A stretch of 13,206 nt of DNA, taken from positions 1-13,206 of the forward strand of contig JAQTVP010000025.1 in NCBI GenBank assembly GCA_028707015.1. The letters run 5' to 3'. The DNA comes from Dehalococcoidales bacterium. Its GTDB lineage: Bacteria; Chloroflexota; Dehalococcoidia; Dehalococcoidales; JAQTVP01. The position numbers and the translations under genes were made by a program. The notes beneath the pieces are model-generated. The model was not told where the DNA came from. It did not search any database and was given only the letters and a program-made list of their open reading frames with translations. Positions 6,520 to 13,206 of this stretch are shown one piece after another (position 1 is the first letter of the stretch; each line of letters begins with the position of its first letter).

Positions 6520-7510
6520 GGGCTCTCTCCATTGCGAGCCGTAGTATTTTATCCACAAATTCAGGATAATTCATACTTGCGGTTTCTGCTTGCCGGATTG
6601 ATCCGGCACCGGGAGAAATATCGGGGTTTGGATTTACCTCTATAATATTCAACGTCCCTGCTTTATCCATACGCATGTCCACTCGGGCATAACCCTGGCA
6701 GCCAAGCAAATGGAAAGCGGCCATCGCTGTTTTTTTGATATGATTCTCGGTATTAATATCTATCTGAGCTGGGCAAACCGATTTGGTACCTTGAAAATAA
6801 ATGTCATTAATTTTCCATTTAGCGGCAAAGGTAAGGATTCTGGGTATTTTCGCAGGAAGGTTATAGACTATCTCGGAAACAGGAAGTACCACACACTGCA
6901 CATTACCCATGACCGTCGCATTAAATTCCTGTCCATCAAGAAATTCCTCCACCAGTACTTTATTGTCATAAGATTTCTCTATCAGCTTCACCTGTTCTTT
7001 CAGGGAGACAAAATCACCGACTATACTTGCCTTTGTCACCCCATGGCTGGCGTCTTCTGCTGAAGGTTTGACGATACAGGGATAATTTAACCGGAACATG
7101 TCTAATATACCGGTGGTTAACAGCTGATAATCCGGAGTTGGGATTCCGGCGGCTGTTAGCATCTGCTTAACCTTAACCTTATCAAGGGCTAATTTTAATG
7201 TTTTACCGCCGCAGCCGGTATAAGGAATTCCTGTTTCTGATAAAATCTCCGGTACCAGCGCTTCGGTATCCGGTTGGCCGCAAAACCCCTCAAAAAGATT
7301 GAATACCACTTCGGCTTTCAGAGAACTGAGTCGCTTCCGCATTCGGGTGAGCGGCGGGGCTAAAGACACTTTGACTACATTATAACCAAGTTCAGATAAT
7401 GCCTTATACACTGCGTCCACTGCGTCCAAAACTCCGGTTACAGCTTCTTCTTCACCGGCACAATCATAACGCGAGGGTAGTGGTTTATTATATAAGATTG
7501 CTATGCGCAT
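6509..7510 (-). CDS. ATP-grasp ligase 2, D-Ala-D-Ala ligase-like
   Basis: The 333-residue product has the ATP-grasp fold of the D-alanine-D-alanine ligase superfamily: an amino acid is activated as an acyl phosphate and joined to an amine. Visible landmarks are VVFNLFEG (68-75), IPYTGCGGKTLKLALDK (95-111), the ATP-binding KPSAEDASHGV (148-158), VEEFLDGQEFNATV (187-200), and the Mg ligands D278 (YARVDMR), E291 and N293 (EVNPNPD). True Ddl enzymes read EVNTLPG at that point and carry a different omega loop. Here the sequence is EVNPNPDISPGAGSIR, so a peptidoglycan role is unlikely. It overlaps the preceding ligase by 10 bases and the next GNAT by 11, indicating translational coupling. Substrate unknown; by context a beta-lysine derivative is plausible. 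Confidence 0.87.
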   Translation of the reverse strand: MRIAILYNKPLPSRYDCAGEEEAVTGVLDAVDAVYKALSELGYNVVKVSLAPPLTRMRKRLSSLKAEVVFNLFEGFCGQPDTEALVPEILSETGIPYTGCGGKTLKLALDKVKVKQMLTAAGIPTPDYQLLTTGILDMFRLNYPCIVKPSAEDASHGVTKASIVGDFVSLKEQVKLIEKSYDNKVLVEEFLDGQEFNATVMGNVQCVVLPVSEIVYNLPAKIPRILTFAAKWKINDIYFQGTKSVCPAQIDINTENHIKKTAMAAFHLLGCQGYARVDMRMDKAGTLNIIEVNPNPDISPGAGSIRQAETASMNYPEFVDKILRLAMERAHGH

Positions 7511-8505
7511 ATGCGTTGCAGATATCTCCCAAGGGCAACGTCAAGTACTGTCCCTATCAGCTGTTCTTGTGTCCAGCCCAGCTTTACTGCCATTATAACC
7601 AGATCGCTGTAATTTCCAAGACCTGGCAGGGGGTTTATTTCCAAAAAGTAAGGTTCTCCCTCCGGACTGATTCTAAAATCGACCCGAGCAAAATCACGAC
7701 AGCCAAACATTTTAAAAACCTTAAGGCTGAAATCAGCTATCTTATGCAGTATTCTTTGTTTAAGAAGTGCCGGGCATTCATAGTCAACCAGATTTTCCCA
7801 ATCACGCTTTACCTCCAACGAATACACAAAGGGAACATCATTTTTACGTGGCTTGATACGCATTGATCCCAGCACTACAGGCGGGAAGTTACCGATAATA
7901 CCTGTTGTTATTTCATCCCCACTGATAAATTGCTCCACCATTACCGGCTGGTGATAAACTTGCAGGAGTTTATGTGCTATTTCCACTGCTTGCTCCTTAT
8001 TATAGACTAGAGAATCAGCACGAATTCCCTTGCTCGAACCTTCATATGCCGGTTTGACAATAGCTGGAAAAGAGAAATTACCCCACAATATCCGAGAAAG
8101 CTCTTCATCACTGGAGATTACTAGCCATGCCGGTGTGCTGACACCGGCCGAGGTCACCAATTTTTTTACAACCGGTTTATCCAGACAGATGGACAGACAT
8201 TGCGGATCGGAACCGGTATATGGTATATCCAGCATTTCTAAAATAGCGGGAACCTGAGATTCACGGCTACGGTATGTACCTCTGCCTTCGGAAATATTAA
8301 AGACGATATCCACCTTCGATTTCAGGATATTATCAATAAAATCTTTACCCCCACCCAATCGGGAAACAGTGTGTCCTTTAGCTTCTAATGCTCGAGATAT
8401 TATCTCTATCGTTTCCCGCGAATCATATTCCTCGAAAGCATCATCTGGATCATTTGTATCGGATATTATGGTATCTTTAAGATCGTAGGCTAACCCTATC
8501 TGCAT
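7501..8505 (-). CDS. ATP-grasp ligase 1, D-Ala-D-Ala ligase-like
   Basis: This 334-residue protein is a second ATP-grasp enzyme of the same superfamily, clearly diverged from its neighbour. Landmarks: VDIVFNISEG (65-74), IPYTGSDPQCLSICLDK (94-110), the ATP loop KPAYEGSSKGI (151-161), VEQFISGDEITTG (190-202), ARVDFRI with D276, and EINPLPGLGNYSD (289-301) with E289 and N291. It is closer to canonical Ddl in the ATP loop and PLPG motif than ligase 2. It still lacks other cell-wall genes around it. ATG at 8505 has a strong AAGGAG seven bases upstream and lies inside the 3' end of kamA (29-base overlap). Two unequal ligases in a row suggest two successive amide bonds, or a heteromeric enzyme; the sequence cannot decide. 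Confidence 0.87.
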   Translation of the reverse strand: MQIGLAYDLKDTIISDTNDPDDAFEEYDSRETIEIISRALEAKGHTVSRLGGGKDFIDNILKSKVDIVFNISEGRGTYRSRESQVPAILEMLDIPYTGSDPQCLSICLDKPVVKKLVTSAGVSTPAWLVISSDEELSRILWGNFSFPAIVKPAYEGSSKGIRADSLVYNKEQAVEIAHKLLQVYHQPVMVEQFISGDEITTGIIGNFPPVVLGSMRIKPRKNDVPFVYSLEVKRDWENLVDYECPALLKQRILHKIADFSLKVFKMFGCRDFARVDFRISPEGEPYFLEINPLPGLGNYSDLVIMAVKLGWTQEQLIGTVLDVALGRYLQRICA

Positions 8506-9832
8506 CTTCGGCTCCTTGTGTTCTAAATGATAAATCTCTGTTTCTAATGATATCTCCAGTAGAATTTACAGCCGAGACGATTTCTTCTATCTGGCTATCT
8601 TCGGAATATTTCGGATTACGGTAGTGATATATATCTCCCTCAAAGTTCTTTAGTATTAGCTCGTTTTCGTTTTGAGATAAAACGTAGTTCGACTCTAAAG
8701 GCACTTTGCCACCGCCGTGGGAAATATCCACGATGAATGTTGGAACCGCCAGCCCGGAAGTGTGCCCACGCATCCCTTCAATTATTTTTATCCCAGTATC
8801 TACCGGAGTGCGTAAATGCTCTGTCCCCTGAACTTCATCGCACTGGAAAAGATAGTATGGTCGTACTTTTATCCTGAGAAGTTCATGGCAAAGCTTAAGC
8901 TGCGTCTTAATACTGTCATTAATGCCGCGAAGCAGAACAGCCTGATTATTGACGGGAATACCGCTACGAAGCAAGCGGTCACATGCCTTCGCAGATTGTG
9001 GCGTTATCTCACGGGGGTGGTTAAAATGAGTGTTCAACCATATCGGTCCATATTTCGAGAGCATATCGCATAGCTCTTCATCAATACGTTGCGGCAATAC
9101 TACCGGAAATCTCGTACCGATACGTATTATTTCAATATGACTAATCGCTCTTATTCTAGAGATAATACTCTCCAGTCGTCTGGTAGTTAGCGTAAGAGGG
9201 TCACCACCGGAGATAATAACATCACGGATATTACTATTTTGACACAGGTATTCCAGCATTGCCTCAATCTCTTCATCCGTACGTACCCATCTGCCGTGAT
9301 GCCACTCCCGCTTGCGAGTACAGTGCCGGCAGAGCATCGGGCAGATATCAGTCAATACCACAAGCGCCCGGTCCGGATAGCGGTGGACCAGTCCGGGAAC
9401 TACAGAAGCCTTTCTCTCTGTCAGTGGATCTTCCATACCCTGTGAGTCCATGGCTATCTCTAAAAATGAAGGGATTGCCTGTTTTCTTATCGGGTCATTA
9501 ACATCGTCAGGATCAATCAAAGAGAGATAATAGGGAGTAATTGATAAGGGATAACGCATTATTACCAGTTTGAGCTGTGCCTGTTCTTCGTTTGATAACG
9601 GAATGAAATCCGTTAACTGATCAATAGTAGTAATTCTATTCCGGAATTGCCATTTCCAGTCATTCCAGATGTAATCTGGGATATTATGAAAAAATTTACT
9701 CCTGTTATCATTTTTACTACTAGGAGGTTCATCTTCTTCCTCCGGCAGTTTCTTGAGTCCGGCAGGTTTTTGTTCTAAATTTATTACCTGTTTATATCTG
9801 GTTTCAATTAATGTTTTCATTTTATCTGCCAT
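8477..9832 (-). CDS. kamA: KamA-family lysine 2,3-aminomutase (radical SAM)
   Basis: This 451-residue enzyme should convert L-lysine to L-beta-lysine using a [4Fe-4S] cluster, S-adenosylmethionine and PLP. The cluster motif is C164-x3-C168-x2-C171 (CPMLCRHCTRKR). The PLP lysine is K376 in DISHGGGKVPL. GMRGHTSGLAVPTFIVD and ISGGDPLTL are typical of the family. D332 (QCDEV) and D369 (IVD) correspond to the two aspartates that bind the substrate amine in Clostridium lysine aminomutase; glutamate 2,3-aminomutases replace them with Lys and Asn, so lysine is the favoured substrate. EF-P modification (EpmB) is less likely in this context. It is first in a five-gene operon. AAGG lies just before ATG at 9832, and a consensus promoter with an overlapping palindrome lies upstream. 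Confidence 0.92.
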   Translation of the reverse strand: MADKMKTLIETRYKQVINLEQKPAGLKKLPEEEDEPPSSKNDNRSKFFHNIPDYIWNDWKWQFRNRITTIDQLTDFIPLSNEEQAQLKLVIMRYPLSITPYYLSLIDPDDVNDPIRKQAIPSFLEIAMDSQGMEDPLTERKASVVPGLVHRYPDRALVVLTDICPMLCRHCTRKREWHHGRWVRTDEEIEAMLEYLCQNSNIRDVIISGGDPLTLTTRRLESIISRIRAISHIEIIRIGTRFPVVLPQRIDEELCDMLSKYGPIWLNTHFNHPREITPQSAKACDRLLRSGIPVNNQAVLLRGINDSIKTQLKLCHELLRIKVRPYYLFQCDEVQGTEHLRTPVDTGIKIIEGMRGHTSGLAVPTFIVDISHGGGKVPLESNYVLSQNENELILKNFEGDIYHYRNPKYSEDSQIEEIVSAVNSTGDIIRNRDLSFRTQGAEDADRVSLRS

Positions 9833-9855
9833 TCTAATCCTTATTTTCCTACCCC

Positions 9856-9884
9856 TTGACTTTACATTTATGTTTCTGGATAAT
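9856..9884 (+). promoter_or_regulatory. Promoter of the winged-helix regulator
   Basis: TTGACT (9856-9861) and GATAAT (9879-9884) are 17 bases apart, each one base from the sigma-70 consensus. The start would fall near 9891, just left of the palindrome at 9900-9925, leaving a leader of about 100 bases before the regulator's ATG at 9993. A bound repressor would block this transcript, implying autoregulation. Confidence 0.7.
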
Positions 9885-9899
9885 AAACATAGGAATAAA

Positions 9900-9925
9900 A
9901 ATACTAGAATTATTTTTCTAGTATT
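9900..9925. promoter_or_regulatory. Palindromic operator between opposing promoters
   Basis: AATACTAGAA (9900-9909) and TTCTAGTATT (9916-9925) are perfect inverted copies with a 6-base spacer. The right arm overlaps the -10 of the kamA promoter; the left arm lies just past the start of the regulator transcript. Another TACTAG half-site occurs at 9957-9962, beyond the kamA -35. The likely ligand is the adjacent winged-helix protein. A stem-loop in either leader is an alternative reading. Confidence 0.65.
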
Positions 9926-9950
9926 ATAAAGAAAATACAGTAATTGTCAA
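9923..9950 (-). promoter_or_regulatory. Consensus promoter of the kamA operon
   Basis: On the minus strand, TTGACA (9950-9945) and TATAAT (9928-9923) both match the sigma-70 consensus perfectly with a 16-base spacer. Transcription would start near 9916, inside the palindrome, giving a leader of about 85 bases before kamA. Such a strong core promoter usually needs repression, which fits the overlapping operator. Confidence 0.8.
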
Positions 9951-9992
9951 GTATTTTACTAGGTTTTTTATATATATTTAGGGGGGTTCTAT

Positions 9993-10307
9993 ATGGCAGA
10001 ATGGAACTTGTTTACAAGCCACGGATTGATATTGGTTACGATTGCCAAGAATCCGGACATGACTGCCCGGGAAATAAGTAATGATATCGGTCTGACCGAG
10101 CGGACAACACATAAGATAATAATTGATTTAGAAGACATCGGATATATTAATAGAGTTAAAGTTGGACGTCAGAATAAATACCGAATTCATTCCACTGTAC
10201 CGATACAGGACGAGGTAACGAACACTTCAATAGGAGAATTATTAGCAACTCTAGGCTGGAAACGCCACGGTAGAAGGCCAAAAAATACTAAAGTAAAAAA
10301 TCTTTAA
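9993..10307 (+). CDS. Winged helix-turn-helix transcriptional regulator
   Basis: The 104-residue product has a helix-turn-helix at about residues 24-45 (TAREISNDIGLTERTTHKIIIDL) followed by a wing (YINRVKVGRQNKYRIH, 51-66). This is a compact MarR/ArsR-like DNA-binding fold. I see no ligand domain and no metal-binding Cys cluster. The C-terminus is short and basic (KRHGRRPKNTKVKN). GGGGGG at 9981-9986 precedes the ATG by six bases. It is divergent from kamA, with a shared palindrome between them, so it most likely represses itself and the kamA operon. The inducing signal is unknown; stress or osmolarity would fit an osmolyte-type product. Confidence 0.85.
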   Translation: MAEWNLFTSHGLILVTIAKNPDMTAREISNDIGLTERTTHKIIIDLEDIGYINRVKVGRQNKYRIHSTVPIQDEVTNTSIGELLATLGWKRHGRRPKNTKVKNL

Positions 10308-10558
10308 ACTAAATAGTTCTCCAAAAAACTATCCTTTTGGTAGAGACGAGGGAGAATCAAATTCTCCCGGAAATAATACTGAGTTTTGTGTGTTAATGCT
10401 TAAAAGGGTAAGTTTTCCCATCTGTCTTAGTTATGGTCAATATTTTCTTTAAGGGAATTCCTGCTCTCATATCTTCACTAAACGAATTATAAATCACCTA
10501 TTTAAGCTTATACAGATCTTTATATTATATATTATCCAGCTATTCAAATCGGAATCGT
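10308..10558. other. Non-coding stretch with two small hairpins
   Basis: After the regulator there are two stem-loops. CCAAAA/TTTTGG occupies 10321-10326 and 10335-10340. GGGAGAAT/ATTCTCCC occupies 10350-10357 and 10361-10368, an 8-bp stem with a 3-base loop. They probably mark the 3' end of the regulator transcript, though no T-run follows. The rest, up to the integrase remnant, is AT-rich. The missing C-terminal part of the integrase, with its His-x-x-Arg and Tyr motifs, is not recognisable there in any frame. Confidence 0.5.
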
Positions 10559-11283
10559 TCAGTATCGCAGCAGCATTGATAACATCTGTTCAATGCCATA
10601 TCTAGTTAGTCTTTCACCTCTTTGATTAAGCCACAAGTAATCAGAGCTATTGTCTCCTCGTCTGATAATGTATTGCCATAATGCTTTCTAGGTCCTAAGA
10701 CCAATCCTGGCTAATCTTTCTTTCCTACCCTTACCAAAAACCTTGATAATACCACTTTTAATATCAGCATCTTTTAGTTTTAAATTAGTGAGCTCCGATA
10801 CCCTGAGTCCAGTATCTAACAACATCATAACTATAGCCTTATTACGGTAGTCGATAATACTTCTACCGTTAAAGCTTATAAGTACTTGAGACATTTGCTG
10901 TGGGCTTAGACTTTGAACCATTTTCCTGTCTGGCTTGGCTATCTTAAACTTTAACATAGGTAACATAGGATTAACATCAATGAATTCTTCATCAGATAAC
11001 CAGTGATAGAAACTCTGTAGAGCTACTTTGTATCTTCCGGCAGTAGCTAAAGATAGATGGTATTTATCCTCACCATGTGAAAGATATTCACGAATAGCGG
11101 TAGTGGAGATGTTATTAATTGGTTTATCTCCAATGAATTCAATAAACCTTTGTAGCTTAAGTTGATGGTCCTTATTGGTGCTATCAGTCTTACCCTCTAA
11201 CTGGCATGATAAGAGATAGCCATCAATAAGTTGACGAAGACTGTGCTGAGTTGTTGTATCTAGATAGCTTTGAGAATTTTCAT
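10559..11283 (-). pseudogene. Tyrosine recombinase (phage-type integrase), decayed
   Basis: Tyrosine integrases insert elements into tRNA genes. The N-terminus reads TTQHSLRQLIDGYLLSCQLEGK, and the core-binding domain continues to SFYHWLSDEEFIDVNPMLPML. The catalytic domain has the first active-site Arg in LLDTGLRVSELTNL and the beta-hairpin Lys in FGKGRKER. Damage is threefold. The only plausible start, ATG at 11283, gives MKILKAI then a stop, so a small indel near 11262 separates it from the main frame; the copy at 2432-2495 keeps the frame. A TAG at 10688-10690 interrupts before KALWQYIIRRGDN. The frame ends at 10559 after LTRYGIEQMLSMLLRY, without the His-x-x-Arg box and nucleophilic Tyr. 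The start lies 26 bases from the tRNA-Ile 3' end, as expected for the integrase of an element inserted in that tRNA. Confidence 0.85.
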
Positions 11284-11309
11284 GAGGACTGTGCTGTCTT
11301 TGAATTTAG

Positions 11310-11386
11310 TGGTGGGCCATTCTGGGCTCGAACCAGAGACCTCAGTCTTATCAGGACTGCGCTCTAACCAACTGAGCTAATGGCCC
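11310..11386 (-). tRNA. trnI: tRNA-Ile (anticodon GAT), CCA encoded
   Basis: The gene runs from 11386 (5') to 11313, with CCA encoded at 11312-11310. The acceptor stem GGGCCAT pairs with ATGGCCC. The D arm is TAGCTCAGTTGGTTAGAG, the anticodon stem is CAGTC/GACTG with loop CTGATAA, and the T arm contains GGTTCGAGCC. The anticodon GAT reads isoleucine codons ATC and ATT. It lies downstream of 16S on the same strand, where tRNA-Ile is common, but with its own promoter. Its 3' half is the attachment site of the adjacent degenerate integrase. Confidence 0.97.
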
Positions 11387-11402
11387 TTTTTTTAACAAGA
11401 CT

Positions 11403-11431
11403 ATTCTATAAGAATATTCCTATAAAATCAA
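11403..11431 (-). promoter_or_regulatory. Promoter of tRNA-Ile
   Basis: On the minus strand TTGATT (11431-11426) and TAGAAT (11408-11403) are 17 bases apart. The predicted start near 11396 is about 10 bases before the mature tRNA 5' end, a typical layout for an independently transcribed tRNA. Confidence 0.65.
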
Positions 11432-11441
11432 GTTAGTCTGG

Positions 11442-11639
11442 TTAATTGTTTTTCATGCCAAAATGGGCAAAAGCCAGATTAGTTAAACCTACCAGATTGA
11501 CTATAGCAAGAATAATGGTAGAACTAGTACATCCATGCCAGATAAATTCATTAAATAATAACCCTATTGTACCGATGGCAATAAGAACAAATCCACTTAT
11601 CTGAATGAAATTTTTCAATCTATATATATTTTGTGACAT
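11442..11639 (-). CDS. Small two-helix membrane protein in the 16S-tRNA spacer
   Basis: The 65-residue product begins MSQNIYRLKNF and has two hydrophobic segments, about residues 12-30 and 40-58, with a short polar N-terminus and a basic end (GMKNN). I do not recognise a named family. Its composition and topology look like a real membrane protein, not random translation. It lies on the same strand between 16S and tRNA-Ile, where protein genes are rare. A weak AAGG sits eight bases before the ATG. With only about 40 bases between the probable terminator (11682-11705) and the start, expression would depend on read-through. Spurious coding remains possible. Confidence 0.5.
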   Translation of the reverse strand: MSQNIYRLKNFIQISGFVLIAIGTIGLLFNEFIWHGCTSSTIILAIVNLVGLTNLAFAHFGMKNN

Positions 11640-11681
11640 AACAAAAAACCTTAACGACTAGATAGTGGAAGGAAGAAATAA

Positions 11682-11705
11682 CACCGAATTATTTTCGGTT
11701 CGGTG
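11682..11705 (-). terminator. Probable intrinsic terminator after 16S rRNA
   Basis: On the minus strand CACCGAA (11705-11699) pairs with TTCGGTG (11688-11682) around a 10-base loop, followed by TTATTTCTT. It lies about 46 bases past the 16S 3' end. The 7-bp stem and interrupted T-run make it moderate in strength. It fits a 16S gene transcribed alone. Confidence 0.55.
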
Positions 11706-11711
11706 CTCGAC

Positions 11712-11750
11712 CTAGGAGATAGGGTATTACTACCCATTTACACTCCCTAG
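11712..11750 (-). other. 16S 3' trailer stem-loops, possible processing site
   Basis: Just past the 16S 3' end, CTAGG (11712-11716) pairs with CCTAG (11746-11750), enclosing an inner GGGTA/TACCC hairpin (11722-11726 with 11731-11735). This could help mature the 16S 3' end. The 5' leader that would normally pair with this region is outside the window. Confidence 0.35.

Positions 11751-13206
<1,456 letters not shown>

Noticed and set aside
6509..8505. Two D-Ala-D-Ala ligase-like genes read as peptidoglycan or vancomycin-resistance genes
   Set aside because: No murein, VanH, VanX or sensor genes are nearby. Ligase 2 departs from Ddl at the EVNTLPG motif, and both are embedded in a kamA/GNAT/HDAC operon. 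Dehalococcoides relatives are also described as lacking a normal wall.
2823..10397. 12-base repeat TTGTGTGTTAAT at 2823-2834 and 10386-10397 as island-internal repeats
   Set aside because: Similarity does not extend beyond the 12 bases and the sequence is low in complexity; chance is sufficient.
10688..10690. TAG in the integrase as recoded pyrrolysine
   Set aside because: The same gene also has a start-proximal indel and lacks its C-terminal catalytic residues, so ordinary decay is simpler.

Overview
The window comes from an AT-rich bacterium. The near-complete 16S rRNA gene on the minus strand (11751 to the right edge) has signatures I associate with Chloroflexota of the class Dehalococcoidia. 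Examples are the helix reading GTATAGGGAGTATCGACCCT and the segment GGAGTACGGCCGCAAGGC. The 16S gene is not followed by a 23S gene. It is followed by a probable terminator, a small membrane-protein ORF, and a tRNA-Ile(GAT) with its own promoter. Split rRNA operons are known in Dehalococcoides, so this supports the assignment, which was made by eye without any search.

Layout, left to right. 1-710: decayed HtrA-type serine protease with at least one clear frameshift. 711-1260: non-coding, with two hairpins. 1261-1923: intact cyclase-family (kynurenine formamidase-like) hydrolase. 1947-2341: DinB-like gene, frameshifted near its 3' end and cut off. 2344-2576: a scrambled remnant of an integrase/tRNA junction. 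It holds an integrase piece, an inverted integrase N-terminus, and a copy of the tRNA-Ile 3' half. 2860-4061: a 61-codon gene coupled by an ATGA overlap to a CNNM/DUF21 membrane protein. 4281-9832 (minus strand): a compact operon, kamA - ATP-grasp ligase - ATP-grasp ligase - GNAT (one nonsense codon) - GNAT::HDAC fusion. 9993-10307: divergent winged-helix regulator. 10559-11283: dead tyrosine integrase beside tRNA-Ile.

Two stories stand out. First, 2535-11312 (about 8.8 kb) looks like an old integrated island. tRNA-Ile is intact at its right end with an integrase pseudogene immediately inside, and a directly repeated tRNA 3' half, from the CCA end to the anticodon loop, lies at its left end. 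Integrase remnants beyond the left repeat suggest a second, tandem element.

Second, the island's main cargo is a coherent enzyme set. Lysine 2,3-aminomutase would make beta-lysine. Two D-Ala-D-Ala-ligase-like ATP-grasp enzymes would form amide bonds with it. A GNAT of the type expected to N-acetylate the product follows. The last gene joins an acetyltransferase domain to a zinc deacetylase (HDAC/acetylpolyamine amidohydrolase type). The known two-gene pathway (ablA/ablB) makes the osmolyte N-epsilon-acetyl-beta-lysine. The added ligases and deacetylase suggest a larger beta-lysine-derived compound with reversible acetylation. That product is inference. A 10-bp palindrome lies between near-consensus face-to-face promoters for the regulator and for kamA, so the cluster is probably controlled by the adjacent regulator.
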